DNA of 64,000 bases. Origin: Onthophagus taurus (taxonomy: Eukaryota; Arthropoda; Insecta; Coleoptera; Scarabaeidae). The first letter of the stretch is position 1; every line of letters starts with the position of its first letter. The notes under the pieces were generated by a model. It made no database searches, had not been told where the DNA came from, and saw only the letters and a list, made by a program, of their open reading frames with translations. Shown here one piece after another: positions 43,361 through 54,467 of the stretch. The stretch spans positions 19,158,001 through 19,222,000 of the forward strand of contig NC_091973.1 of NCBI RefSeq assembly GCF_036711975.1, read 5' to 3'. Position numbers and translations under genes: made by a program.

Positions 43361-44103
43361 AAGAAATTTTCCCAACATTTCTTGCCATGAAACGTATAAA
43401 CCAAATACCAAAAGAATCATTACAAAAAAAAACACAACCCAAAACAAAAAACCCACCCCATTCGTATCAAAAGAAACCCAACAAAACTTTACTTGGCCCA
43501 CCACGTGCCCTCAGCCACCAAGTCTTCGGCAAATCGGCCGGAAGGAAATAAAAAAAAATAAAATAAAATAAAAAACATAGATATAGAAATCCATGAATAC
43601 CATCAATAACCATACGATGATCAATCAAACAAAAAATAATAAAATTATAAAATTGGGAGTAGAAAGGAATGAGGTTAAAGGAGTTTGAAAGCGCTACCCG
43701 GATTTACGTCGCAACTCTCGGGTATACGCAACCGGTGAAGCAAGAAGATACCATAGACGGTAGAAAAGGAAATAACACTACGACTTACAGGGATCAAACA
43801 AACCACCGCACGATACAATCCAGCATCACTTCAGACTAATATCAGTAACATAGAGGAATTCGTGAAGCGAAAACTCTCTAAAACAAAAAAAGAAAACGAC
43901 TCTACTAGGAAGAACAAAAAAAAATAGGTTTGTTACTACAAATATGCGATACAAAGTGGAAAAGGATTGTGAAAATAAAGACAGGTAGTTTTGTTCCCAA
44001 CCCATGACTACAACAAAAACCCAACACATTTAGGGGGCTCTTACCCCAGGCAGTGGTACACCATGGCGGAATTCTCATACCCCCAACCATAGGGCAAACA
44101 CAC
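43361..44103 (-). other. Gypsy-M 3' non-coding region
   Basis: Between the integrase stop and the polypurine tract no frame with recognisable domains was found. There is no sign of an envelope gene. Confidence 0.5.
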
Positions 44104-45582
44104 TTATTCAGCATTAAATACTTTAAGGTGAGTAACATGCCAGTGACCCGGCATGGCATTACCCTCCATGTCCTCTAACACATATATATCCGGTGATAAT
44201 TTTTTCCGAACCCGATAAGGTCCTACATATTTGGTTGACATTTTCGCGGCTATACCATTAATCGCATCCGAAAGGACAAAATTACGTCGCCAAACCACAT
44301 TACCCGGTTCGAAACTGACTGACCGACGTCTCAAATTATATCTCTCTCTCGCGCGATCTGATGCTACTCCAATACGCGTATAAAGTTCTCTACACAACCG
44401 ACCGAACTCGTTAGCTCTATCTTTAATTAAACTTTTAGGAGGCTTATTGTCCAAATTCTTATGTAAATTTCCATCCAAAATCATCTCTCTACCATAGTTG
44501 ACGAAGTACGGTGTAAATTTCGTGGTTTCGCTTTTAGCTGTTCGTATCGCACAGACAATTTTACTCAAAAAGGTATCCCATTTCCTATGATTATCCCACA
44601 CATGCGCTGTAATGATAATTTTTATGGTTCTATTAATCCTTTCAGTAGGATTAGCTTGTGCATGGTAAAATGGTGTGAATTTACTTTTAACATTGTAATT
44701 TTCTAACAGTTTACTATATTCCTTAGATCTAAATTGCACGCCATTGTCCGACACGATCGTATGAGATACCCCGTATGTTAAAAAGACACCGTCCTCCAAA
44801 CAACGAACCACAGCTGATGCTGTTGCCTTTCTCAAAGAGAAACACACCGGATATTTGCTAAACACATCGAGTACCACTAGTATGAACGAAAACCCTTTCG
44901 CGCTTCGCGGTAACGGTCCGATAAGGTCAATACTTAAGTATTGCCATGGTTTATCCGCACTCAAGTGACTATGCATTTTCCCCGCGGGAGCCCTTTGTTC
45001 GACTTTAATCTGTTGACAGATTCTACAATTCTTTATATAATTCATAACATCGCTCTTTAATTTGGGCCAATAATAATTTTGAGTGATCTTCGCGATGGTT
45101 TTAAACACTCCCAAATGACCTCTCGTTTCCGCTACGTCGTGATATTTATGAATTATTCCCGTCCGTTCTTTCTTAGCAACAACCTCACGCCAACCCCCGT
45201 CCATCGACAATTTCGGATAAGTAACTGTAATTCTCTTATAAACTATCCCGTTCTCGATTCTGTAATTCGGATATTTATATTCTTTATCTAATATATTCTC
45301 TTTGAGTTTATTCAACCACGGATCCTTTATCACCGATTTCACGACCTCATCGACTACCACCGGTACCGCACGAGACAGCATGTCCGGTACAACATGGTCT
45401 TTACCCTTACGATGCTCAATGGTGAAGTTGTACTGCTGAAGTCGAATTGACCATCTGGCCAACCATCCGGAAGGAGACTTTAGCTTATTTAACCAAACTA
45501 ACGAGTAATGATCCGTAATGACGCGAAAATGAGTACCCTCAACGTATGACCTCAATTTTTCTACAGCCCACAACACAGCCAA
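44104..45582 (-). CDS. Gypsy-M RNase H end and integrase (492 codons open)
   Basis: This is the longest intact frame in the Gypsy. It starts inside RNase H (VLWAVEKLRSYVEG, VITDHYSLVWL, DMLSRA), then has the integrase zinc-binding part (HKYHDVAETRGHLG and CRICQQIK), the core with LSIDLIGPL, VSDNGVQF and NPTERINR (Asp-Asp-Glu), and a C-terminal YVGPYRVRKKL segment. It ends HVTHLKVFNAE at 44104. A frame change near 45600 separates it from the preceding RT frame, so the first Met is not a true start; the domain is part of a polyprotein. Confidence 0.9.
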   Translation of the reverse strand: MAVLWAVEKLRSYVEGTHFRVITDHYSLVWLNKLKSPSGWLARWSIRLQQYNFTIEHRKGKDHVVPDMLSRAVPVVVDEVVKSVIKDPWLNKLKENILDKEYKYPNYRIENGIVYKRITVTYPKLSMDGGWREVVAKKERTGIIHKYHDVAETRGHLGVFKTIAKITQNYYWPKLKSDVMNYIKNCRICQQIKVEQRAPAGKMHSHLSADKPWQYLSIDLIGPLPRSAKGFSFILVVLDVFSKYPVCFSLRKATASAVVRCLEDGVFLTYGVSHTIVSDNGVQFRSKEYSKLLENYNVKSKFTPFYHAQANPTERINRTIKIIITAHVWDNHRKWDTFLSKIVCAIRTAKSETTKFTPYFVNYGREMILDGNLHKNLDNKPPKSLIKDRANEFGRLCRELYTRIGVASDRARERYNLRRRSVSFEPGNVVWRRNFVLSDAINGIAAKMSTKYVGPYRVRKKLSPDIYVLEDMEGNAMPGHWHVTHLKVFNAE

Positions 45583-45623
45583 ACATTCTTTTTCCGTGGT
45601 GCTATATTTTCGTTCCTGTGCTG

Positions 45624-46352
45624 TTAATGAACGACTGAGATAACAAATAACTCTTTCTTCACCGTTATTATTACCTGAGTTAATACCGCCCCCAACCCAA
45701 AATCGGAAGCATCCGTCTGTATAACGAACTCCCTATCGAAATCGGGACGCGTCAGAATAGGAGCAGTCACAAGTTTTGCCTTTATGGTTTTCCACGCATC
45801 GTCACATTCGTTCGACCATGTAAGTATTTTACAATTTTTCTTAAGCAAAGCCGTCAATGGTGAAATTATAGTCGCGAAACCCGGCACGAAACGTCTGTAC
45901 CAGCTCGATACACCAATCATCCTTCTAACTTCCGATATTTTTTTTGGTACAGGGATTTCCAGAATCGACTTGACCTTATCCGGATCGACATGTAACCCGT
46001 TACCGTCTACCACGTAACCCAAGTATTTAAGGCTATCCCGGAAACACTGACATTTTTCTTTATTCAAAGTAAGTCCCGCTTCTATCAAACGATTGCAAAC
46101 CGTCTGCAAAATCTCGAAATGCTTCTCCACCGTCGCGGTCACTATTATTATGTCATCGAGATAAACGAAAACATGTGGATTTAAATCATTTCCTATTACC
46201 CCATCAATAAATCTTTGCCACGTCGCGGGAGCATTCGACAGTCCAAAAGGCATACGCCTAAATTGGAACAACCCGCGATTCGATACCGTAAATGCCGTAT
46301 ACTGCATACTCGTTTTAGCCATCGGTATCTGCCAGTACGCCGATTTGATGTC
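45624..46352 (-). pseudogene. Gypsy-M reverse transcriptase, distal part, and RNase H start
   Basis: The frame reads TAFTVSNRGLFQFRRMPFGL, VFVYLDDIIIVTA (catalytic Tyr-x-Asp-Asp), LKYLGYVVDGNGLHVDPDK, RRMIGVSSWYRRFVPGFA and FVIQTDASDFGLGAVLTQ (RNase H). It starts immediately after the solo LTR and ends in a frameshift at about 45624. Catalytic residues are retained. Confidence 0.85.
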
Positions 46353-46356
46353 AATT

Positions 46357-46747
46357 TGTCACCAAGTACGAATTGAGCGCCGTTCGATCTGCTTGGCCAT
46401 TGGTCGTCAACCCTACCTACGGATCGGACGGTCGCCAACCAACCACAACGCCCGGTTGATAGGGTTTTACCCAAGGGCGCCTATTTAAGGCGGCCGGGTT
46501 TCCATCAGCGGGCAATTCCAACCGAACTCCGAAGCGACAACAACAGCGACAACGATAACAGCGACAACAGCAGCGACAACTATAACAGCGACAACGAGCC
46601 AGCACTTCAACCGCCAATTCGAAGACGACCCCTTTTGTCTTAAAAAAACCTTTGAGGGTTTTTTTTTGTACATATTTTGTAAATAAATTATTTCGTTTTA
46701 TTCAACAACTGTTGTTTTTTCTCCGGCGCAATCCATCCCCCGTAACA
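46357..46747 (+). mobile_element. Solo LTR (391 bp) inside the Gypsy-M RT gene, TSD AATT
   Basis: TGTCACCAAG...CCCGTAACA is flanked by AATT at 46353-46356 and 46748-46751. Plus-strand orientation is suggested by TATTTAAGG (about 46482), a GTAAATAAATTATT poly(A) region near 46680 and a CAGCGACAAC-rich simple repeat between them. It lies between two coding halves of the RT, showing it came after Gypsy-M. It belongs to a different family from the 2-kb solo LTR at 2680. Confidence 0.9.
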
Positions 46748-46751
46748 AATT

Positions 46752-47113
46752 GATGACAGATATTTCGCGTCTCTTAAACGGTCTAACGTCCATGATACCT
46801 GCGGCAAAGGATACGCATCCGCCTGTGTAACCTTATTAAGTTGTCTATAATCCACGCAGAATCTATAACCGCCATCTCTTTTCAGAACCAACAATACCGG
46901 TGATGACCACGCGCTTCGCGATCTCTCCACGACCCCCAACCGTAACATTTCATCGAGTTCCCTATCTACTACTTTCTGCATTGCCGGAGAAATCGGATAG
47001 TACCTCTGTTTTATCGGTAACGCATTCGTACGAATATGATGCTCCACCAACGTCGTATGACTTAATTCGCTTTCCATATCTCTACGAAATAGATTCTCGA
47101 TAATTTCCCGCAA
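46752..47113 (-). pseudogene. Gypsy-M reverse transcriptase, proximal part
   Basis: The frame contains HHIRTNALPIKQRYYPISP, SAWSSPVLLVLKRDGGYRF, CVDYRQLNKVTQADAYPLP and LDRLRDAKYLSS, the first three RT motifs. It is cut at the solo LTR. A short unassigned stretch (47114-47153) links it to the protease. Confidence 0.85.
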
Positions 47114-47153
47114 CTTAATTTCGTCTTTGCGATTAAGTTCGGATCGCGCCTAA

Positions 47154-47648
47154 CTAATAAATCGCATTAACTCTCACCAACGGTGGCTCTTTTGAAAACG
47201 ACCAATCACCGCGCCTAAGATCAGGTACTATACCCATCGTTCGCCAAAAGTCTGTTCCCAATATGAGTTCGTGTCTCAAACCCGGTACTAACAAAACTTC
47301 CACGATTTTTCCCCGACCCTGCAATTCCATCGGTAAGCTCACTACGCCCTCAACCGAGCAACTCTCATCATTCGCGACCGTGATTCTCTTATTGGTGGGA
47401 TGGATCGGTAATCCCATTTCTTTAATAAAGGTAATGCCCCAAAGACCCGCACCCGTCTGATTAGCCCCTGAATCAAGCAATCCGACTATTTTTCTCCCCA
47501 GCACGCTAACAGTTAAATACGGTCTCTCGTCATCACGTACATGACTAAAGACAAAATCAAGCAAAACTCCGATCGGCTTTACGTTCGCTTGGTGCAGACA
47601 CCGACCTAACGTCGCACCCTGAACCCAATTCCCGAACACCGAGAACAA
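47154..47648 (-). CDS. Gypsy-M protease
   Basis: An open frame includes RPYLTVSVLGRKIVGLLDSGANQT (active site Asp-Ser-Gly-Ala), then SVEGVVSLPMEL and VPGLRHELILGTDFWRTMGI, the closing strand of a retropepsin. It overlaps the end of the gag frame by about 40 bp, consistent with frameshift or fused expression. Confidence 0.8.
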   Translation of the reverse strand: MFSVFGNWVQGATLGRCLHQANVKPIGVLLDFVFSHVRDDERPYLTVSVLGRKIVGLLDSGANQTGAGLWGITFIKEMGLPIHPTNKRITVANDESCSVEGVVSLPMELQGRGKIVEVLLVPGLRHELILGTDFWRTMGIVPDLRRGDWSFSKEPPLVRVNAIY

Positions 47649-48780
47649 TTTCGAGTAATCACACCCTGTTCACCACATCGAAAACAATGCAACCTCTTAG
47701 GAGCTCTACACTCTCTAGCCCTATGTCCACGTTTTTGACAGTTCCAACATATTGGTTCGCTCGTTGTCGCGCTTTGCTCGACCGCCACCGCAACTGATAC
47801 CGTCTCGTCTGTTTGAATGTACGCTAAGTCTGGTTCTAATACCCTTGCAACACGATTCGGTGGTGCGTAACTATCTACGGATAGCTTAGTTACTTCTAAT
47901 TTTCTCCCCAACCGCAATAAGTGCTCAACCGAATCGACCTCAACCAAAGTTAATTGTTGCTGGAAAGCTGGAGTTAAGTTTTTAAGCATTAGCTTAACTT
48001 GAGTATCTTCCGGTATTCGCGTATTTAACCGTGAGAACAAATTCTTCATAACCGACACATAAATTCCCATCGATTCGCCAGGTCCCTGTGTGCGCTGACG
48101 TATCTCTTCAAAGAGTCTATCATCGTAATCAACGGGCTGAAATTCTAACTTTAAACCTTCCACTAATTCCTCCCAATTCGCGAAATTACCCCGGTTCGCA
48201 CGATAGCATATCAACGCTCGATCCCTAAACAAATCCACCGCAGACGTATACAGAACAGACTTCGAGACACCCCTCGCGACTCTTAATTCATTTACGCGTT
48301 CTAAAAACGCACTCAAAGAACTTTTACCGTCTCTGGCGAAAGAAATTCCCCACTTCGTTACCGAAACTAATTTAGAGGATCCCACCATACCATCTGGAAC
48401 ATCGCTATCATCCGATGACGTATCACTCAGATTCGACCAAGGATCTACGTTTACCACACTTAAATTCGCCTTTGTCTTATTCGGAGTAGAAGTAGTCCTC
48501 GTTTTCAATTCGAGTCGCGATATCAACGTTACGATTTGTGTAACCAACCCCATTCTTAAGTCTTTATCGGCTTTCTCTTTCGGTTGTGAACGATTCGCGC
48601 GCCCCAACAAATATATCAGATGGTTATTTAATCGCTTAAATTCTGACGTATTCGCGATTCCCGCGTACTCATCGATTTTGATCTGTATTTGCGCCACATC
48701 CTCCCGTATGGCTTTCAAATCGTCTATGACGGGTTCTATCAACAATACCAACTTTACTTTTAACCGACAATCTTTTTTTT
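47606..48780 (-). CDS. Gypsy-M gag with CCHC zinc knuckles
   Basis: The open frame extends into the LTR, but gag must begin after the primer-binding site (48786), so only the part from about 48780 is counted; no good ATG is seen near it. It contains a helical capsid-like region (SLSAFLERVNELRVARGVSK, RALICYRANRGNFANWEELV, VYVSVMKNLFSRLNTRIPED) and two knuckles near the end: CWNCQKRGHRARECR, complete, and CFRCGEQGVITRNC, where the His is replaced by Val. No stop interrupts about 390 codons. Confidence 0.85.
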
Positions 48781-48785
48781 TTAAA

Positions 48786-48805
48786 GGGCCCCACGTTGGG
48801 CGCCA
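48786..48805 (-). other. Gypsy-M primer-binding site
   Basis: Minus strand TGGCGCCCAACGTGGGGCCC lies 8 bp inside the 5' LTR. It shares its first 14 bases with the Gypsy-1 site at 22011. Confidence 0.8.
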
Positions 48806-48813
48806 AAAATTTA

Positions 48814-50421
48814 TGACGCCAAATGCGTTAAAAGATTTTAAATCAAAACAAAAAATAACGTAATTTTCAACAAGGACAAAACTAGTTTTATCACCCTGAG
48901 ATGTACGCGAGTCCTCGACCGGCTCAGTGAAGAAGGGAGGGGTATTTATATGGCGCCACACAGTTAACCCCGCGTACAACACGAACTGTGACGTGAGATG
49001 ATGGAGTATGGTGATATAAACAAATAACACAACAAAACATAAACGCTCAACAAAATGGGTTTTAAGTTGTAGACAAAATTTATTAAAACTCCCGTAAATA
49101 ACAGGTAAGTAAAAAAAAACTAATAACAAAATTATGAAACCGTAAACTTTTAGGTTCAAACAACAACAAAAAAACTATATTGATGAAAAACTCGCCAAAC
49201 AAGAATTTACAAATAAATGAAATGATATTAAAAAAAAATGAAAAGTTTGATGTTCCAATAATTAATTAATTTAAAGATTTTCTTAAGGAAAATCAAAATA
49301 ATAAAAAAAAAATATATAAGATACAAATTCTTCAATGACCAAAATAATAATATGTTGTTCTATCTGACCTTTACTCCAAGTCTTGATCACCGGTCCGATT
49401 CGAAATAACTCCTCAGCAACAAATTCTGGTGACTCAGGAAAGGTAAGGTAAGGTAAAGGTAAGTAATATTCTTTGTTTTGTTCCAAAAAGAATAATTAGA
49501 ATCCTTAGGATGTAATGGAAATTATACCCTTGGACAATGGTTCCAAAATACCAATAAAAAAGGTTGTTCCAATAAGAGAGGCCAAAAGTTGCTCCCCTCA
49601 ACAAAAACCTGGATATAGAAATTAAAAAAAAATGAAACGTGGAAATATTAGATTTAAGAATTTTTGTTTGTAGGATAGTTTTTCTTTTTAAGTAATTAGT
49701 AATTTTTTTTTTAAAGTAGTTAGATTTTTTTTTTAAAGTAGTTAGATTTTTATGAAAAATAGATTTAGTAGATTGTTAGTTTAAGAATCAAAAGAAAAAT
49801 ATGAAAGGGTGAACGAATATGCCAAAAACTAATTAATAAAAACCTTACAAAAATGCTTACCTCTGATGTTCGAGGTTTAACCAGAGGACAGAAGAAAATG
49901 TAATGAAATACGTTGAAATCCGGAATCTCCGTACAATTTGGTAAAAGAAAAACACTTTTCCAAAACTTTATTTCGAGTGATGAATCCCACAAATATGGAT
50001 TAGAAACAAAATTTTACACCAAAACCAAAAATGGCGAACCAACCAAAATTTCTTTAACACTCGAGAACACGTATTGCTCTGGTAATATAGTAAGAAAGAG
50101 AGGGCTCAAGAAGAAACTTGAACGGTCTTTTATACCCAAAGATCGAAAATATCAAAAAAATTACGTCTGCGCAAGATAACAGAATTTACGACACCCTCTC
50201 AAAAGCAAAAAGGAGAATTTTAAAGTGATAGGAGTAAAAAGGAAAAAAAAAGGAATACTCAGAATATGTTGCTGAAAGAGAATACAATAAAATGTTATAA
50301 ACAAACAAAATGTAAACAAAGTAAATAAAAATAATAATAAGTTTCCGAATGTATGCAACTCATAACCCATTACACATAAACAAGTCACCCACACATAACA
50401 TAAAAATTTCGGAATGTAACA
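48814..50421 (-). repeat. Gypsy-M 5' LTR (1,608 bp)
   Basis: It matches 41553-43342 along its length but lacks a block of about 170-180 bp next to ATATTGATG. On the minus strand it starts TGTTACATTCC and ends GGCGTCA. Small 88-codon frames present in both LTRs (42830-43096 and 49913-50179) are identical because the LTRs are copies. Confidence 0.9.
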
Positions 50422-50427
50422 AAACTA

Positions 50428-51420
50428 CTACTACAAACATAAAATAAACTATATATCTCTAATTAATCTACATAAATTCGTCTTGCAACTTCAACTTGCC
50501 GAAATCCATTTCCGAGAAAGATCTCGAACCGGTTTTCGAACGGCAGAACGAGCTACTGAATTCAATATCGTGTGCCTCGGACAATGCTAAAACATTAGCG
50601 ATTCCTAAACGCACCATTGGTGCTCTAAACACTCGGCTAGAACGCGTAAATGAGTGCTGGATCGAATTTAAAGAAAACCATTTACAATTGAGTCAATACC
50701 GCGCTAATTACTCAGACACGGTGTATTTCACAGACGAATTGTATGTTGTATGCGAAGAGAACTACATCGATTCAAAGGGTGTCCTCATAGATATGATACG
50801 CGAGACCGAAACACCCGCTAGTGTCACGTCGAACGCTACCGCGACTACAGAAGCTTTACCGTCGCGTGCGCGACAGCTTCCGTGTATAAATCTTGCGACA
50901 TTTGGCGGTTCCTACTCTGAGTGGACTCAATTTCGTGACCTCTTCGTCACTATGGTCAGTGACAATACCGATCTAACCGGAGTGGAGAAATTTCAATATC
51001 TGAAAATGAGCCTCACTAAAGAACCTGCTCAATTAGTTAAGAACTTATCAGTTACTCACGACAATTTTAACCGGGCGTGAAATCTTCTTGTTGATAGATA
51101 TGAAAATCTACGGGTACTGATTGACAATCAAATATCCGTGTTATTTTCGGCAAAACCTCTAAGAACTGAGTCTTCTGTAGAGTTGAATCGATTGATTGGG
51201 GAAGTTAAAGAAGCTCTCGGAGCTCTGGAGTCCTTGGGATGTCCTGTCGATAAATGGGATTACCTCTTGGTATACTTAATCGTCAGAAAATTAGATACCG
51301 ATTCTATAAAAGAATGGGAAAAATCGGTCAGCGATCATCGTACCCCTTCAAAATTCGACGATTTCATGGACTTTCTGTCGGCGTATTTTGACCCTAGAAG
51401 CAATCGAAAATCTTTCTGAA
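50428..51420 (+). pseudogene. BEL/Pao gag, N-terminal and capsid part
   Basis: After the end of the leader, frames 50496-51080 and 51138-51419 contain LERVNECWIEFKENHLQLSQ, then LPCINLATFGGSYSEWTQFRDLF, FQYLKMSLTKEPAQLVKNL, LGALESLGCPVDKWDYLLVY and DFLSAYFDPRS. This is the gag arrangement of BEL/Pao (DUF1759-type region). A stop at about 51080 and a frame change divide it. Confidence 0.85.
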
Positions 51421-51429
51421 AAAAGTGAA

Positions 51430-51870
51430 AATTCGTATTTTTCTCCAAGCTCTAGACAAAAAACTGTTAACTTTAAACCACATAATGCCTCACCGGGAAT
51501 AATCAGATGTGCATTGTGTGGAAATGAACATCGTCTATATCGTTGCTCTTAGTTTATTGCAAAGACACCTCGTCAACGATGTGAATACGTGATGACCAAC
51601 AAACTTTGTTTCAATTGCCTGGGTCATCATTCCGTATCCGCGTGTCGCGTCTTCGCTAGGTGCCTGAACTGCAGACAACCTCATCATACAATATTACATG
51701 ATTTTCCACCTGAAAAGCTTTTACAAATTAATTCTAACCTTACAAAAAAATCGGCAATTTTAAATTCACCTCAGCCATCAACCTTTGTTCATCAACCGGT
51801 GTCGGTTCCGGGAACGCGCCCACAAGCGCGAATAATTCAAATTTATGAGCAACGCGCGAAGGGAGAGTAA
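51430..51870 (+). pseudogene. BEL/Pao gag zinc-knuckle part joined to LTR
   Basis: CALCGNEHRLYRC (before a stop near 51553), then LCFNCLGHHSVSACRVFARC and CLNCRQPHHTILH are the BEL-type triple knuckles. The frame runs into the LTR (PQARIIQIYEQRAKGE) at about 51811: protease, RT and integrase of this unit are deleted. Confidence 0.8.
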
Positions 51871-52175
51871 ATAAAACTCCTATTCTTAACTACATTTATT
51901 AATTTGGTCACACTCCGCTATTTTTTTTCTTTTATTGTATATTTTATAAATAATTATTGTTAACATGTATGTATCGCGTCTTTAATTCTTTGTATATATT
52001 TCTGTAAACCTGTTTTGTCCAAAATCTGTATAAAAGTATGCCGGTCCGAAAATAAACTCTTTTTGTTGTCCAGTCTTCATACAGTGTTTTATTCTTCCAC
52101 TAAAATCGAGAGACTTGGAGAAAGTGTTTAAGTAAGACTATTTAATTCATTTTCTTTAAGTAGCAGAATTGCGCT
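51811..52175 (+). repeat. BEL/Pao LTR, second copy
   Basis: Highly similar to 40905-41290, with a shorter first part (one GCGCG block missing) and a few substitutions. TATA at about 52030; ends near AGCAGAATTGCGC. It closes the deleted BEL unit. Confidence 0.75.
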
Positions 52176-52430
52176 TAAGAGTTTTATTATTGGTTTATAT
52201 TTTCAATTTATGGTTTAAATTTCGATTCTATTTACTTTTTGATTTATATTCAATTGAAATTTCGTAAATCATTGTTGTTATTTTTGAAATAATACTTCAA
52301 GGTCGGGAGTTTATGTTAAGAAAACTTTAAGATTTGTTTCATTTGTTTTAATAAATTTACAAAAGAAAATAAAGAAAATTTCTACAAAAAAAAAGGTGTT
52401 TGTGAACCAGCGATACATCAAATTTTTACA
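52176..52430. other. AT-rich spacer
   Basis: No gene or repeat recognised. Confidence 0.3.
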
Positions 52431-52830
52431 TCAAACTATAATCCAAGAAATTTCCCCCGGACAAATTTTGATCCACCCCAAAGGACAAACAACACTGAGG
52501 TCAACTTGTCCTCAAGCGGCATATATAAAGTTAATAAACCAACCCTAGTGAAAATGGAAAACTGTGAACTCAAAATCGATGAAGTGAAGATAAATTCCAA
52601 CGAAGGCATTGATACAATGATGTTGACAATAGCAAACATGAACGTAAAGATAACAAAACAACTGAAACACAACGTAATCAAGACCACACCAAGCAGATAT
52701 TGAGTATAACACAGAGTATAAGAACTATGGTAGAAAGTATCAATACCAACACAGAAGATCGACGTACAAATACACCGCAATTCCAACATAATCCTTTGGA
52801 TTGTGGTGATGACGACGATCATGGGACTCA
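52431..52830 (+). other. Possible gag-like low-complexity remnants
   Basis: Text such as FTSNYNPRNFPRTNFDPPQR and MKVKITKQL-like segments has the Asn/Pro/Arg-rich flavour of retroelement gag linkers, but no defined domain. The part from 53330 (PQQRQLTQGYVPPGRPNQANN) looks similar and may belong to the same interrupted element. Confidence 0.25.
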
Positions 52831-52839
52831 TAATCTGTA

Positions 52840-53066
52840 GGGCTTGGAACAATCTCAAATCACTTAAATTACAAGAAACCTACATCTTGGTCTCTTTCGA
52901 CATTGTAAACCTTTACACTAATGTTGATACTGATTTTACTCTTGACATAATAAAAGAAATCTTTACTCGCAACTTTCAACATGGTTCTACTGTCGCTGAT
53001 CTAACCCTAATCTTAAAATATCTTATTGACCAAAACTCTTGCCAATTCAATAATAAATATGTCTAG
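52840..53066 (+). pseudogene. Penelope-like element reverse transcriptase fragment
   Basis: LQETYILVSFDIVNLYTNVD followed by TLDIIKEIF is the RT palm motif A of Penelope-like elements (LVSFDVxxLFTNxP). Only about 65 codons are readable; GIY-YIG endonuclease and other RT motifs are absent. It suggests that Penelope-like machinery exists in this genome. Confidence 0.6.
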
Positions 53067-53765
53067 ATAAATATGTAGACGGAAACATGTCTACGATATT
53101 ACCATCGACAGATTGTGATTTTTAATTTGTTGAAGTTTTTTAATTTTCTCAAAAAATGCTCAAAAACATGCGGCAAGAATCAAAATGACACTTTATACTC
53201 TCCTCTCGAAAGTAAATTTGGAAGAGAACGATTTAAATTTACGTCACATCAAAATTACACAATACAACCACACTGCTTTGAGAACATTTGTCAACGAATT
53301 GTTTTAATGTCAACGAAACAAAACATGTTATTTCCAACACAATCATCCACAAGTCAACAACAATTCAGATCTGAGAGACCAGTACTTGTACCACAGTGTG
53401 TCCCTCAACAAAGGCAGCTAACACAAGGATACGTACCACCTGGAAGACCAAATCAAGCTAATAATTAACCGAGATTTGATGACCGTAACGCCGAAAATGC
53501 CACATATTTTCAAAATGAGCCTTATTACGAACCCGACATTAACTACGAAGTAGAAGAAAACTATGCTTCAGTAAATTTTATGATAGCGGGTCCAGAAAAA
53601 TTATATAATGACATGCAAGACTTATGCCACAGAAAATTATTGTTGTATTAAAAAAGTGTTGAAAAAGGATCACGAGCTTTGAATATTCCATTACCGGAAA
53701 TTTTCAAGGAATCTGAGGAAAGAGAATTTTTAATAATAAATGTGGATTACTACAATTTATATTAA
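53067..53765 (+). other. Retroelement-like remnants, unassigned
   Basis: Short frames include a Gln/Pro-rich run (53330-53467) and NYEVEENYASVNFMIAGPEKLY (about 53540). No catalytic motif. It is plausibly gag of a Gypsy element broken by the Penelope-like fragment. Confidence 0.25.
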
Positions 53766-54277
53766 TTTTTGTTGGGTTTTTATTTTTCTTTTTTGTCCGT
53801 TTTTTAAGTTGTAAACTTTTTAATTTGTCTCGATCGGTGAGTAGCTTTGCGCAGTCTCCAAATTAAGAACTGATTTTCACCAGGTTTAGTTTTGTCTGTG
53901 TTATAATTTTTATACTGACATGTCATCTTTGGTTGTAAACGTTTTATTTTGTTCGTTTGACTATACTTGTGTCATATTAATAATTTAGCTGGTTTGAGTA
54001 GATTGTTAGCGTGTTTTTGAATTGTGGCCAACTTATCAACTAACTGTAAGTAATTTTATATTGGGTTTTCTTTTAAGTTAATGGTCGTTGATAATTGACC
54101 TCGTGGTAATTTTTGTACGTTATTTACAGATTTTTTCCTGTCGAAGAAACAATTTCGAAATATCGCAAAGAAAAATTTAGTTCGTTTCTTTTAGTTGATC
54201 GCTTTACCCACCAATCTTATCGTAGTAAATATCGAAAATTGTCTTTAAAAATTACTGTAAGTATTACCAATCTTACC
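53766..54277. other. Spacer without a recognisable gene
   Basis: T-rich sequence with no supported frame. Confidence 0.35.
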
Positions 54278-54281
54278 TTAA

Positions 54282-54467
54282 CCCTCCGCATACGAGCTGA
54301 ATTAATATCACATGCCATACTAGGTGGGGTATGACATACCCCAGAAATAAAATACTATTTCTATAAAATTTTACATAGAACACCATCACGAGCGTCTTTT
54401 TGTGTTTTTCAATTTTTTCAGTTTTTAAAAGCTGGTGTATGTGATACCCCACCTCATATACGGAGGG
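54282..54467. mobile_element. piggyBac-type MITE (186 bp), TSD TTAA
   Basis: CCCTCCGCATACGAG and CTCATATACGGAGGG form imperfect inverted ends, flanked by TTAA at 54278-54281 and 54468-54471. Just inside the left end is the near-palindrome GGTATGACATACC, with GGTGTATGTGATACC inside the right end. It is too short to code. Its ends differ from those of the full piggyBac at 34734. Confidence 0.9.

Larger units (their letters stand above)
41553..50421 (-). mobile_element. Complete Gypsy element (Gypsy-M, 8,869 bp), TSD AAACTA
   Basis: Two long LTRs (41553-43342 and 48814-50421) flank minus-strand gag, protease, reverse transcriptase, RNase H and integrase. AAACTA occurs just outside both ends (41547-41552 and 50422-50427). 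The 5' LTR is the right-hand one: a primer-binding site lies next to it at 48805-48786, and a purine tract lies next to the left LTR. The element landed in a BEL leader. Its RT is split by a solo LTR, so it can no longer move itself. Confidence 0.95.

Noticed and set aside
48786..49159. N-terminal hydrophobic extension of the Gypsy-M gag frame
   Set aside because: It is encoded in the LTR and across the primer-binding site, so it is not part of gag.
52436..52858. 140-codon minus-strand frame with hydrophobic text
   Set aside because: It is antisense to Asn/Lys-rich gag-like remnants and shows no domain.
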